Of a stretch of 64,000 bases of DNA, positions 54,544-63,755 are shown piece by piece. Origin of the DNA: Roseibium aggregatum (GTDB lineage Bacteria; Pseudomonadota; Alphaproteobacteria; Rhizobiales; Stappiaceae). Under the pieces are notes generated by a model. That model had not been told where the DNA came from. It was given only the letters and a program-made list of their open reading frames with translations, and did not search any database. The stretch spans positions 156,636 through 220,635 of the forward strand of contig NZ_JABFCZ010000007.1 of NCBI RefSeq assembly GCF_014692675.1. The letters are read 5' to 3'. Numbering within the stretch: position 1 is the first letter of the stretch; every line of letters begins with the position of its first letter. The translations under genes and the position numbers were made by a program.

Positions 54544-54810
54544 GGTGATACTCCTCTGTCAGATCTCTTCTTGAACGCGGTGTGCGCGTTCGCTGCTTTC
54601 ATCTGCGGGACGGGGTCTCCGTCGATGGATAAACCCTAAGGCAGGGCCCGGGTTCCTGCTGTGATGGCCGTCACATGCGGACCGGTTTTGAAAAAAAACC
54701 GGAAAATGGCGGACAGGGTTAGCAATTGGTGAAAATCGATGGCCGCCTGCACCGGGACGCCGGAACCCGCCGGAGCGCCACGTGTCGCGCCGCTATCGTC
54801 CGCACCCGCC

Positions 54811-54857
54811 AAAAAGACTTGCCCCCGGCGCAGTCCTTACGACCGGCGCCAGGGGCA
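54811..54857 (-). terminator. Terminator after BA14K gene 2
   Basis: TGCCCCCGGCGC at 54820 pairs with GCGCCAGGGGCA ending at 54857 (one mismatch). The minus strand then reads AGTCTTTTTGG. The 343-base gap between the two BA14K genes holds nothing else evident. Confidence 0.75.
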
Positions 54858-54886
54858 AAGGCTGTTTTGCGGCAAGCTGCCGCTCG

Positions 54887-55219
54887 TTAGCGGCAGAATT
54901 TGCGATGACCGGAGAAGGTCACGAAATAGCCGGTATTCGGGTTGAACGACCGGTATTTGGAGGAGCAGTACCGGTACCATTGGGGCGTCCAGGGTGCCGG
55001 ACGGTAGTAGACCGGAGCTCCGTACCGCGGACCGCCGTAGAACGGACCGACATAGACACCGGGATACCAGCGGTGACCGTGATGCCAACGGTGGCCGTGG
55101 TGACCCTTGTGGCCGTGATAGCCGCCGCCGGCAAAAGCCGTGGTTGCGCCTGCGGACACAAGAACCGAAGCAGCAACGGCTGCAGCAATGGTCGTTTTCA
55201 TTGCGATCTTCTTAAACAT
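54887..55219 (-). CDS. BA14K family secreted protein 2
   Basis: A 110-residue exported protein. A signal peptide ends near TTAFA (about residue 30), followed by a His/Gly-rich stretch (HGHKGHHGHRWHHGHRW) that could bind metal. The final 40 residues match BA14K protein 1 closely (PWTPQWYRYCSSKYRSFN). The His-rich part is absent from its twin, so the copies have diverged in the linker only. An isolated CRP-type palindrome lies about 105 bases upstream. Confidence 0.87.
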   Translation of the reverse strand: MFKKIAMKTTIAAAVAASVLVSAGATTAFAGGGYHGHKGHHGHRWHHGHRWYPGVYVGPFYGGPRYGAPVYYRPAPWTPQWYRYCSSKYRSFNPNTGYFVTFSGHRKFCR

Positions 55220-55322
55220 AACCGTACTCCAATATAAATTTTTCTATATTCCCTATGCTCCACCTCAATGGCGGGACCTTCCTTCAACGATTACAACTTT
55301 ACGATTCAGGTCCGTTACGTTC

Positions 55323-55338
55323 TGTGATCATCATCACA
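55323..55338. promoter_or_regulatory. CRP-type palindrome before BA14K gene 2
   Basis: TGTGATCATCATCACA matches TGTGA-N6-TCACA exactly. It is 104 bases from the BA14K 2 start and 356 bases from the cold-shock gene. The remaining 470 bases between these genes show no other signal. Confidence 0.4.
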
Positions 55339-55693
55339 TGACACCTATATTTCATTTTTTCTTTTCCTGGATATTTATAATGCATGTGGACCCGTCGAGC
55401 GGGATACCCTTCCGCAGGGGCAAAATCAGTCAGGCTGCCGGATTTACGGCCCGGAATCGGGATGCGGGTGCTTGTAAAGAAGTGCGGTCCGCCTTACATT
55501 TCTGTCATCGGCAATTGATTTGCCGATCGGGACACGAAATAGACCCGGTAAAGACTGTTTTCGGTAGGCCATGGCGGCAACCTGCCATCCTGCTCTGAAT
55601 TTCGACGCTTTTCCGTTTCTAGCTGACTGCTCGTTTTTGTGAGCCTTGCGGCATGGCTAGGGGGCTCGCACCACTTAACGGAAAGGTTTCCAA

Positions 55694-55906
55694 ATGCGCG
55701 AAAGCGGCACCATCAAATTCTTCAACTACGACCGTGGCTTCGGCTTCATCACGCCTGAAAACGGCGGCAAGGATGTGTTCGTTCACATCACCGCCTTCGA
55801 GCAGGCCGGCATTCCGGCGCCGGAAGAAGGCGCCAAGGTCACCTATGTGACCGAAGACGACCGGCGCGGCCGCGGCAAGCAGGCTGCCCAGCTCGAAATG
55901 GCCTGA
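55694..55906 (+). CDS. Cold-shock protein, CspA family
   Basis: A 70-residue single cold-shock domain that binds single-stranded RNA and DNA and melts RNA structures. It has RNP1 as YDRGFGFITP and RNP2 as DVFVHI; the aromatic patch is intact. The upstream ATG in another frame belongs to a shadow. A clear terminator follows. Several such paralogues are usual in alphaproteobacteria; cold induction is not certain. Confidence 0.94.
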   Translation: MRESGTIKFFNYDRGFGFITPENGGKDVFVHITAFEQAGIPAPEEGAKVTYVTEDDRRGRGKQAAQLEMA

Positions 55907-55940
55907 TCGGCCTGATATTTCGATCCCAATGGATTGACGA

Positions 55941-55969
55941 AACGCCGGTGCGCTCGCGCCGGCGTTTTT
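55941..55969 (+). terminator. Rho-independent terminator after cold-shock gene
   Basis: AACGCCGGTGCG and CGCGCCGGCGTT pair (one wobble) around a very short loop, followed by TTTGTTTG. Confidence 0.88.
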
Positions 55970-55981
55970 GTTTGTCCGGGT

Positions 55982-56848
55982 TTACAACAGGTCATCGCCT
56001 GTGCGCTTCGGGTCATAGGCGTTGCGCAGATCCTCAAGCGCCTTCATGCGCGTCTGGCTGCGTTCGGCATTTTCCTGGGTCACGCCAGCAATCAGGAGCT
56101 CCGCAATCGCCATCAGGGCGGTGCTGGAATCCCAGGGGGACGGAACCGCCACGCGGGCGGGAAGGACATGGGCCGCGATCCGGCCGATCGGCGACATCCA
56201 GCTGTCCGTGATCAGGCCCACGGTCACGCCCTGGCGGGCGGCGGCTTCCGCAAAGCGGACGATTTCCGCCTGATAGCGGCGGATATCGAAGACGACCAGG
56301 ACATCTTTCGGCCCCATGCCGATCAGCTGATCGAGCCAGTTGCCCTGCTGACCGGCCACATGCACCACGTTCGGCCGAACGATCCTGAGGTGGGCGGCCA
56401 TGTAGCGGGCCAGGGCATCGGTGAACCGTCCGCCGAGCAGATAGACGGTGCGTTTCTCGTCGGCCAGGATCCGGATCAGGCTCTGCAGTTCGCCTCGTGG
56501 CAGATGGGCGAAGGTTTCACGCACATTTTCCACCAGCTTGTCCATCAGCGGATCGCCGTCGACGGACGCATCCGTTTCCATCACGGAACTGCGGGCGAGC
56601 GGTGAGTTCAGCTGGTTTTCCAGTTCTGCGCGCAAACGCGCCTGAAAGTCGGCGAAACCGGGAAACCCCAATCGGGCAACGAACCGCAAAATCGTGGGCG
56701 AACTGACCCCTGCAGCTTTCGCGAACTGGGCCACGGTCCCAAGTCCCTGCATCGGGTAATTGGCCAGGAGCGCATGGGCAGCCTTGCGTTCGGTCGCGGT
56801 GAACTCGTCGAGCCGCTCGCGGATCTCTTCCAGCAGGGGTGGTATCAT
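55982..56848 (-). CDS. MurR/RpiR family transcriptional regulator
   Basis: A 288-residue regulator. The N-terminal RpiR helix-turn-helix (about 1-80) has TVAQFAKAAGVSSPTILRFV, and the C-terminal SIS sugar-isomerase-like domain (about 120-260) has VYLLGGRFTDALARYM. The family usually senses phosphorylated sugars, but some members control amino-acid or amine catabolism. GGGAGGG before ATG 56848 fixes the start; the longer frame to 56959 runs through the operator region. It is divergent from the N-formylglutamate amidohydrolase gene. Confidence 0.9.
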   Translation of the reverse strand: MIPPLLEEIRERLDEFTATERKAAHALLANYPMQGLGTVAQFAKAAGVSSPTILRFVARLGFPGFADFQARLRAELENQLNSPLARSSVMETDASVDGDPLMDKLVENVRETFAHLPRGELQSLIRILADEKRTVYLLGGRFTDALARYMAAHLRIVRPNVVHVAGQQGNWLDQLIGMGPKDVLVVFDIRRYQAEIVRFAEAAARQGVTVGLITDSWMSPIGRIAAHVLPARVAVPSPWDSSTALMAIAELLIAGVTQENAERSQTRMKALEDLRNAYDPKRTGDDLL

Positions 56849-56903
56849 GGCTTCCCTCCCACTCCGCGTGCCTAAGATTTCCATTTGACTTCGCCGCAAA
56901 GTG

Positions 56904-56919
56904 TGTATCAAATAATACA
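56904..56919. promoter_or_regulatory. Operator-like palindrome 1 in rpiR divergent region
   Basis: TGTATCAAATAATACA (TGTAT-N6-ATACA). A near copy starts 39 bases on. Likely site for the divergently encoded RpiR regulator. Confidence 0.55.
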
Positions 56920-56942
56920 AGGTTTGATTGTTGACGCAATCC

Positions 56943-56958
56943 TGTAACAAAAAATACA
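56943..56958. promoter_or_regulatory. Operator-like palindrome 2 in rpiR divergent region
   Basis: TGTAACAAAAAATACA differs from palindrome 1 in only two of 16 bases. Tandem placement in front of the amidohydrolase gene suggests cooperative repressor binding. Confidence 0.55.
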
Positions 56959-57000
56959 AACGTTAACAGTCGCATAAAACCTGACGAGGGGACTTGATTG

Positions 57001-57795
57001 ATGGCAAGCGTTCTGCCGGCCGATGGTGGAGATGCGCCGGTCGCCGTGGAAAATCCCGGTGGCACCGGACCGTTCGTGCTGGTGTGCGATCATGCCAGCA
57101 ACCGGATGCCCCCCGTCTATGGCGGACTGGGCCTAACCGACGCGGACCGGGTGGCCCATATCGCGTGGGATCCGGGCGCGCTCGGCGTCTCTCTCGAACT
57201 CAGCCGCCTCCTCGATGCACCGCTGATCCATTCAACGCTGTCCCGCCTGCTGGTCGACTGCAACCGGGACCCGTCAGCGGTCGACCTCATTCCCGAAATC
57301 AGCGAACTCACCGTCATTCCCGGCAACCGGAACCTCGCAGCGGACGAGCGCGCGCGCCGGATCGCGCAGGCGCACACACCGTTCCACGCAGCGATTGACG
57401 CGGTTCTGGATGAACGCCAGCGCCTGGGTCGGCCGACGGTCCTGGTATCGGTTCACACGTTCACACCCGTCTACAAGGGCGTGCATCGGGATTGCGAAAT
57501 CGGCCTGATTTCGGGCAAGGACCGCCGCCTTGCCGACCCGGCACTCGCCCTTCTGAAGGAACGGTCGAACTGGCAGGTCGGCGACAACGATCCGTATTCG
57601 CCGGCGGACGGCGTCTATTACACGCTCACCCGGCACGGGGAAGACCGGGGCCTGGTGCCGCTGATGATCGAGATCCGCAATGACCGGGTGAAAACGCCGG
57701 AAGCGGAAATATCCTGGGCGACCCTTCTTGCAGGCGTTATGACGGATGCCCTGAAGCTGGCTCTGCCCGGAAAGGCCGGAGGTGTAAATGCCTGA
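57001..57795 (+). CDS. N-formylglutamate amidohydrolase family protein
   Basis: A 264-residue zinc hydrolase of the N-formylglutamate amidohydrolase family (HutG-like). VCDHASNRMP near residue 30 and VSVHTFTP near residue 150 hold the His ligands; IEIRNDRVKTPE is the C-terminal family block. In Hut pathways it releases glutamate from N-formylglutamate, but no hut genes are here. Its neighbours are a TRAP transporter, a PuuA-like ligase and an aldehyde dehydrogenase, so it may hydrolyse a gamma-glutamyl or N-acyl glutamate product. GAGGGGA precedes ATG 57001. Confidence 0.85.
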   Translation: MASVLPADGGDAPVAVENPGGTGPFVLVCDHASNRMPPVYGGLGLTDADRVAHIAWDPGALGVSLELSRLLDAPLIHSTLSRLLVDCNRDPSAVDLIPEISELTVIPGNRNLAADERARRIAQAHTPFHAAIDAVLDERQRLGRPTVLVSVHTFTPVYKGVHRDCEIGLISGKDRRLADPALALLKERSNWQVGDNDPYSPADGVYYTLTRHGEDRGLVPLMIEIRNDRVKTPEAEISWATLLAGVMTDALKLALPGKAGGVNA

Positions 57796-57841
57796 TCCGC
57801 AAATGCAGTCGAAAACGGTACACGGCCAGAGGGGATAAGCC

Positions 57842-58348
57842 ATGCCAAAATTCGTACGGCAATACGTACGCTTCGTCGACGCCGTCAATTATCGCGTCGG
57901 CCGCTTTTCGATGTATCTCCTGTTCGTCCTGATGGGCATCCTCTTGTGGTCATCGGTCACCAACGTGTTCAGGCACAACGCGATCTGGACGCTGGAAATG
58001 GCCCAGTTCACCATGGTCGCTTACTATATGCTCGGCGGCCCCTACTCGCTGCAGCTAGACTCCAACGTGCGCATGGACCTGCTCTACCATCGCTGGTCCG
58101 ACAAGACGCGGGCCTGGGTCGATGCCTTCTCCATCTTCGCGCTGATGTTCTATCTCGGCGTGCTGCTCTACGGCGGCGTGGAAAGCACCGTCTATTCGCT
58201 TGAATATGCCGAGCGAAGCCCAACGGCGTGGCGGCCCTATATCGCGCCGATCAAGATCGTGATGGTGATCGGAACGCTGCTGATGCTGATGCAGGCGACT
58301 TCGATCTTCTTCAAGGACGTGGCCCGGGTGCGCGGGGAAGAACTCTGA
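57842..58348 (+). CDS. TRAP transporter small permease (DctQ type)
   Basis: A 168-residue membrane protein with four helices, the small subunit of a tripartite ATP-independent periplasmic transporter. Helices lie at about 20-42, 55-75, 92-112 and 135-158. The stop overlaps the start of the large permease (TGATG). The substrate is unknown. Confidence 0.9.
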   Translation: MPKFVRQYVRFVDAVNYRVGRFSMYLLFVLMGILLWSSVTNVFRHNAIWTLEMAQFTMVAYYMLGGPYSLQLDSNVRMDLLYHRWSDKTRAWVDAFSIFALMFYLGVLLYGGVESTVYSLEYAERSPTAWRPYIAPIKIVMVIGTLLMLMQATSIFFKDVARVRGEEL

Positions 58349-59673
58349 TGTCCTACAACATGATCGCCATCCTGATGTTCAGCACGATGATGCTGATGAT
58401 GATGACGGGACAGCGTGTCTTCGGCGCGATCGGCTTCGTGGCCGTGTTGTCGTCGGTGCTTTTGTGGGGCGTCGGCGGGTCAGACCTCGCCTTCGCGGCC
58501 TCCATGAAGCTGATGAAATGGTATCCGCTGCTGACCCTGCCGATGTTCATCTTCATGGGCTACATCCTGTCGGAAAGCCGGCTGGCGGACGATCTCTACA
58601 AGATGTTCCATGTGTGGATGGGGCCAATACCGGGCGGCCTTGCCATCGGCACGATCCTGCTGATGGTCGTCATCTCGGCCATGAACGGACTGTCGGTTGC
58701 CGGTATGGCGATCGGCGCGACCATCGCGCTGCCGGAACTTCTCAAACGAAACTACGACAAGCTGATGGTGACCGGGGTCATCCAGGCCGGCTCGTCGCTC
58801 GGTATCCTCGTGCCGCCATCGGTGGTTCTGGTGCTTTATGCGATGATCGCGCGTCAGCCCGTCGGTCAGCTGTGGCTCGCCGGCGTGTTCCCGGGCCTTT
58901 TGATGGCGGCAATGTTCATCGGCTACATCTGGATCCGCTGCAAGATCACCCCCAGCCTCGGCCCGACACTGGCGCGCGAGGAACTGGAAAAGATCACCTG
59001 GAGCGAAAAACTGCAGTTGCTCAGGGCCGGCATCCTGCCGCTGGTGATCTTCGTCACCATGATGGTGCCGTTCGTCATGGGCTACACCAGCCTGGTGGAA
59101 AGTTCGGTCGTCGGCGCGCTGGCCTCGGTCTTTGCCGCCGTGGTCAAGGGCCGCTTCACGCGCCAGGTGTTCGAGACCTCGACCCGCGAGACGCTGGCGA
59201 TCTCGTGCATGTTCATGTGGATCATCGTGGCGGCCCTTGCCTTCGGCGCCGTCTTCGACGGCCTCGGCGCAGTCAAGTCGATCGAAGGTTTCTTCGTGGA
59301 ACAGCTCGGCCTGAAGCCGTGGCAGATCCTGCTCCTGATGCAGCTTTCCTATCTGATCATGGGAACGTTCCTGGACGACACGGCCATGCTGGTGATCGTG
59401 GCGCCGCTCTACGTGCCGCTGGTCCGGGCGCTCGGCTATGACCTGATCTGGTACGGCGTGCTCTACACAATCACCTGTCAGATCGCCTACATGACGCCGC
59501 CGTTCGGCTACAACCTGTTCCTGATGCGCGCCATGGCGCCGCCGGAAATCAACATCCACGACATCTACCGGTCGATCATTCCGTTCGTCCTGGTGATGAT
59601 CGCGGCACTGGCCATCGTTACCGCGTTCCCGGAGATCGCGCTGTGGCTGCCGCACCACGTCTACGCCCGATGA
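58348..59673 (+). CDS. TRAP transporter large permease (DctM type)
   Basis: A 441-residue membrane protein with about twelve helices, the ion-coupled translocation subunit. It shows GSSLGILVPPSVVLVLY, characteristic of DctM, and PFGYNLFLM. ATG at 58348 shares a base with the preceding stop. A longer frame start (58228) is inside the small-permease gene and unlikely. Confidence 0.92.
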   Translation: MSYNMIAILMFSTMMLMMMTGQRVFGAIGFVAVLSSVLLWGVGGSDLAFAASMKLMKWYPLLTLPMFIFMGYILSESRLADDLYKMFHVWMGPIPGGLAIGTILLMVVISAMNGLSVAGMAIGATIALPELLKRNYDKLMVTGVIQAGSSLGILVPPSVVLVLYAMIARQPVGQLWLAGVFPGLLMAAMFIGYIWIRCKITPSLGPTLAREELEKITWSEKLQLLRAGILPLVIFVTMMVPFVMGYTSLVESSVVGALASVFAAVVKGRFTRQVFETSTRETLAISCMFMWIIVAALAFGAVFDGLGAVKSIEGFFVEQLGLKPWQILLLMQLSYLIMGTFLDDTAMLVIVAPLYVPLVRALGYDLIWYGVLYTITCQIAYMTPPFGYNLFLMRAMAPPEINIHDIYRSIIPFVLVMIAALAIVTAFPEIALWLPHHVYAR

Positions 59674-59745
59674 CAAAACCTGAGGGGCGGCACGAACCGC
59701 CCCCGCTCACACCCATGCCAGAGGACTAAAACTGGAGGTAGGACC

Positions 59746-60786
59746 ATGACACAGACCAGACGTAACTTTCTGAAGACCGGCGCCCTGGCCGGCGCCGCAA
59801 CGCTCGCAGCACCGGCGGTGCACGCGCAGTCGGCACCGATCAAGTGGCGCATGCAGACCTATGCCGGCCCGGCACTCGCCGAAGAGGTGGTCAACAAGTG
59901 CGTTGCCCAGTTCAACGAGATCGCCAAGGGCCAGATGGAAATCGAACTCTTCTACGCGGACCAGCTGGTGCCGACCGGCGAACTGTTCCGCGCCATGCAG
60001 AAGGGCACGATCGACGCCGTGCAGTCCGATGACGACTCCATGGCCTCGCCGACCGAAGTAACGGTGTTCGGCGGGTATTTCCCGCTCGGCCTGCGCTACT
60101 CGCTGGACGTTCCGGCGCTGTTCAACCACTGGGGTCTCGACGAGATCTGGAAGGAAGAATACGCCAAGGTCGGCGTCAAGCACATCTCGGCCGGTTCGTG
60201 GGACCCGTGCAACTTCGCCACCCACAAGCCGATCACCAAGCTCGACGACCTGCAGGGCCTGCGGATCTTCACCTTCCCGACCGCCGGCCGCTTCCTGTCG
60301 CGCTTCGGCGTCATTCCGGTCACCCTGCCGTGGGAAGACGCGGAAGTGGCGCTGCAGACCGGCGAACTTGACGGCATCGCATGGTCGGGCATCACCGAGG
60401 ACTACACCTCGGGCTGGGCCAACGTGACGGAGTACTTCCTGACCAACAACATCTCGGGTGCCTGGATCGGCCACTTCTTCGCCAACATGGACCGGTGGAA
60501 CGAAGTGCCGGATCACCTGAAGACCCTGATGGAAGTCTGCTTCAATTCCTCGCACTACCATCGCCAGCACTGGTACTGGAACGGCGAGGCCAACCTGCGC
60601 GTCAACAAGGACAAGCTGAAGTCGACGACGATTCCCGACAGCGAATGGGCCAAGGTAGAAGACGAAGCCCACAAGTTCTGGGACGAAATCGCCGCCGAAA
60701 GTCCGCTCAAGGCCAAGGTCGTCGATATCTTCAAGAAGTACAACGCGACCATGGTCAAGGCAGGCACGCCGTACCGCTGCGGCTAA
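59746..60786 (+). CDS. TRAP transporter substrate-binding protein (DctP type), Tat-exported
   Basis: A 346-residue periplasmic binding protein. The N-terminus MTQTRRNFLKTGALAG carries a twin-arginine signal, so it is exported folded, and cleavage is likely near VHAQS. It has the DctP fold; RIFTFPTAGRFLSRFG and GIAWSGITEDY line the pocket region. The family includes binders of keto acids, taurine and other amines; the ligand cannot be named. Confidence 0.9.
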   Translation: MTQTRRNFLKTGALAGAATLAAPAVHAQSAPIKWRMQTYAGPALAEEVVNKCVAQFNEIAKGQMEIELFYADQLVPTGELFRAMQKGTIDAVQSDDDSMASPTEVTVFGGYFPLGLRYSLDVPALFNHWGLDEIWKEEYAKVGVKHISAGSWDPCNFATHKPITKLDDLQGLRIFTFPTAGRFLSRFGVIPVTLPWEDAEVALQTGELDGIAWSGITEDYTSGWANVTEYFLTNNISGAWIGHFFANMDRWNEVPDHLKTLMEVCFNSSHYHRQHWYWNGEANLRVNKDKLKSTTIPDSEWAKVEDEAHKFWDEIAAESPLKAKVVDIFKKYNATMVKAGTPYRCG

Positions 60787-60878
60787 GCATTGCTGCGCAC
60801 TGCCGGTCCGGGGCCTTGCTCCGGACCGGTTCCCTGACATAAAGACAGTTACCCTCTTCAGAACGGACCAAATCCCAA

Positions 60879-62246
60879 ATGGCTGGCAATCTGACATTCG
60901 ATGCGCTCAAGGCTGCGGTTTCAAAGGACGAAATCGACACCGTCCTCACGTGTATCGTCGACATGCAGGGCCGGCTGATGGGCAAGCGGTTCCATGCGCA
61001 GCACTTCATCGACAGCGCCTTTGAGGAAACCCATTGCTGCAACTACCTGCTGGCCACCGACCTGGAGATGTACACGGTCGAAGGCTATGCGGCGACGAGC
61101 TGGGCCGGCGGCTACGGCGACTACGTGATGAAGCCCGACCTTTCGACGCTCAGGCTGGTGCCGTGGCTGGAAGGCACCGCAATGGTCCTGTGCGATCTCC
61201 TCGATCACCACACCCATGAGGAAGTCGCCCATGCGCCGCGCACCATGCTCAAGAAGCAGATCGCCCGCCTGAAGGACCTCGGCTTTACCGCCAAATGCGC
61301 GACCGAACTGGAGTTCTTCCTGTTCGAGAAAAGCTACGACGACATGCGCAAGTCCGGCTTCCGCGACCTGGAGCCGATTTCCGGCTACAACGAGGATTAC
61401 CACATCCTGCAGACCACCAAGGAAGAGGCGGTCATGCGCCCGGTGCGCAACCACCTCTACAAGGCGGGCATTCCGGTCGAAAACACCAAGGGCGAAGCCG
61501 AGACGGGCCAGGAAGAACTCAACATCCGCTATTCGGAAGCGATGAACTGCGCCGACTATCACACCATCGCCAAGCATGCTGTGAAGGAAATCGCCTGGGC
61601 CAACGGACGCTCCGCGAGCTTCCTGGCCAAATGGCGGGCCGACAAGGTCGGCAGCTCGACCCACATTCACCAGTCGATCTGGAACGAGGCGAACGAGAAT
61701 GCGTTCCACGACCCGTCCGGCGACCACGGCATGTCCAAGCTCATGCGCCAGTACATGGCCGGGCTGATCAAATATGCGCCCGACTACACCTATTTCCTGG
61801 CGCCTTACATCAACAGCTACAAGCGGTTCCAGAAGGGCACCTTCGCGCCGACCAAGACGGTCTGGTCCGTCGACAACCGCACCGCCGGGTTCCGGCTTTG
61901 CGGTGACGGCACGAAGGCGGTCCGCGTCGAGTGCCGTATCGGCGGATCCGACCTCAATCCCTATCTGGCGATCGCCGCCCAGCTTGCCGCCGGCATCCGG
62001 GGGATCGAGGAAAAACTGGACCTCGACCCGCCGGCCTCCGGCGACGTCTACGAGGCAAAGCGCGCCCGGGAAATCCCGGGAACCCTGCGCGACGCGCGCG
62101 AAACGATGCGCAAGTCGAAAATGCTGCGCGAGGCCTTTTCCGACGCGGTGATCGACCACTACGCCCGGGCGGCGGAATGGGAGATCGAGGAATTCGACCG
62201 CGTCGTGACCGACTATGAAATTGCCCGGGGCTTCGAGCGCGCCTGA
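60879..62246 (+). CDS. Glutamine-synthetase-family ligase (gamma-glutamylamine synthetase-like) 3
   Basis: A 455-residue GS-fold ligase. It has TCIVDMQGRLMGKRF, CATELEFFLFEKS (metal Glu), EAETGQEELNIRYS, GSSTHIHQSI and RTAGFRLCG. It differs more from ligases 1 and 2 than they do from each other, and the motif after the His site is VDNRTAGFRL rather than WGYDNRS/T, hinting at another amine. It follows the TRAP genes by 92 bases and precedes the aldehyde dehydrogenase gene. Confidence 0.88.
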   Translation: MAGNLTFDALKAAVSKDEIDTVLTCIVDMQGRLMGKRFHAQHFIDSAFEETHCCNYLLATDLEMYTVEGYAATSWAGGYGDYVMKPDLSTLRLVPWLEGTAMVLCDLLDHHTHEEVAHAPRTMLKKQIARLKDLGFTAKCATELEFFLFEKSYDDMRKSGFRDLEPISGYNEDYHILQTTKEEAVMRPVRNHLYKAGIPVENTKGEAETGQEELNIRYSEAMNCADYHTIAKHAVKEIAWANGRSASFLAKWRADKVGSSTHIHQSIWNEANENAFHDPSGDHGMSKLMRQYMAGLIKYAPDYTYFLAPYINSYKRFQKGTFAPTKTVWSVDNRTAGFRLCGDGTKAVRVECRIGGSDLNPYLAIAAQLAAGIRGIEEKLDLDPPASGDVYEAKRAREIPGTLRDARETMRKSKMLREAFSDAVIDHYARAAEWEIEEFDRVVTDYEIARGFERA

Positions 62247-62309
62247 CCCCGGGCTCAACATTCTGAAACTGACGCAAACCGCACTGTATGCGGTCTTTTG
62301 AGGTGCACC

Positions 62310-63698
62310 ATGTCTGAAGTCATCAAGCTCGTCTCTCCCGTTGACGGCTCGGTCTTTGCGGAACGTCCCGCACTGGACGAGGCCCAGGTGGAGAAAGTCG
62401 TCTCGCTTGCCCGCACGGCACAGATTGACTGGGCCAACACGCCTATTGCCGAGCGCTCCGCCTACTGCCTGAAGGCGCTGGATGCGCTGAAGGCGATGAA
62501 CGACGAGATCGTTCCCGAACTTGCCTGGCAGATGGGCCGCCCGGTCCGCTTCGGCGGCGAATACGGCGGCGTCGACGAGCGCACCCGCTACATGGCCAAT
62601 ATCGCCGAGGACGCGCTGGCCGATCATATCCCGACCCACAAGCCGGGCTTCACCCGCTACCTGAAGCATGTGCCGCTTGGCATCGTCATGGTGATCGCGC
62701 CCTGGAACTATCCGTTCATGACCGCGATCAACACCATCATGCCCGCACTCATGGCCGGTAACGTGGTGATCCTGAAGCATGCCGCCCAGACGCTTCTGGT
62801 CGGCGAGCGGCTTGCCAAGGCCTTCGAGATGGCCGGCCTGCCCAAGGGTATCCTGCAGAACATCGTGCTCACCCATGCGGGCACGGAGAAGCTGCTCGGT
62901 TCCGGCCTGATCGACCACATCAATTTCACCGGGTCGGTTGCCGGCGGACGGGCGATCGAAAAGGCGGCCGCGGGCACCTTCGCGACCCTCGGCCTGGAGC
63001 TTGGCGGCAAGGACCCGGCCTATGTCCGCGCCGATGCGGATCTCGACTATGCCATCGGCAACCTGGTCGACGGCGCCTTCTACAATGCCGGCCAGTGCTG
63101 CTGCGGCATCGAACGCATCTATGTCCAGGAAAGCCTCTACGACCGCTTCGTCGACGGCTTCGTCGACCTGACCAGCCAGTACAAGCTCGGCAATCCGCTG
63201 GACGAGGAAACCACCCTCGGACCGATGGCCCAGGCCCGCTTTGCCGCCTGGGTGCGCGAACAGACGGACGAGGCCCTGCGCAAGGGCGCAAAGGCCCACA
63301 TCGACATGTCTGCCTTCCCGGCGAACAAGGAAGGCACGCCCTATCTGGCGCCGCAGGTGCTGACCGACGTCAACCACCAGATGTCGGTGATGCGCGAGGA
63401 AAGCTTCGGCCCCGTGGTCGGCATCATGAAGGTCAAGGACGATGAGGAAGCCCTGCAGTTCATGAACGACAGCCCTTACGGCCTCACCGCCTCGATCTGG
63501 ACGGAAGACGCCGAAGCGGCCGCCGAGATCGGCGACAAGGTCGAGACCGGCACGGTGTTCATGAACCGTTGCGACTATGTCGACCCGGGCCTCGTGTGGA
63601 CCGGCGTCAAGGACACCGGCAAGGGTGCCGCCCTTTCGGAAGTGGGCTTCCACAACCTGACCCGGCCCAAGTCTTATCACTTCCGGGTCGAGCACTAA
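62310..63698 (+). CDS. Aldehyde dehydrogenase family protein
   Basis: A 462-residue NAD(P)-dependent aldehyde dehydrogenase. The cofactor-site block is IAPWNYPFM, the catalytic Glu lies in LELGGKDPAYV, and the nucleophilic Cys is in NAGQCCCGIERIYV. In gamma-glutamylation pathways this step (PuuC) oxidises the gamma-glutamyl aldehyde to the acid. GAGGTGCACC precedes ATG 62310; the frame is open 4 codons upstream. The oxidase or aminotransferase expected before it is not seen and may lie beyond the right edge. Confidence 0.9.
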   Translation: MSEVIKLVSPVDGSVFAERPALDEAQVEKVVSLARTAQIDWANTPIAERSAYCLKALDALKAMNDEIVPELAWQMGRPVRFGGEYGGVDERTRYMANIAEDALADHIPTHKPGFTRYLKHVPLGIVMVIAPWNYPFMTAINTIMPALMAGNVVILKHAAQTLLVGERLAKAFEMAGLPKGILQNIVLTHAGTEKLLGSGLIDHINFTGSVAGGRAIEKAAAGTFATLGLELGGKDPAYVRADADLDYAIGNLVDGAFYNAGQCCCGIERIYVQESLYDRFVDGFVDLTSQYKLGNPLDEETTLGPMAQARFAAWVREQTDEALRKGAKAHIDMSAFPANKEGTPYLAPQVLTDVNHQMSVMREESFGPVVGIMKVKDDEEALQFMNDSPYGLTASIWTEDAEAAAEIGDKVETGTVFMNRCDYVDPGLVWTGVKDTGKGAALSEVGFHNLTRPKSYHFRVEH

Positions 63699-63755
63699 TC
63701 GAAAGGATGCGGCGTGACTGGCCGGACGGAACAAGAGCCTTTCGTCAACCTCCCT

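Noticed and set aside
60921..63734. A 937-residue open frame on the minus strand over the ligase 3 and aldehyde dehydrogenase genes
   Set aside because: It is exactly antisense to two well-supported enzymes, has no family likeness and the frequent long opposite-strand frames of high-GC DNA explain it.
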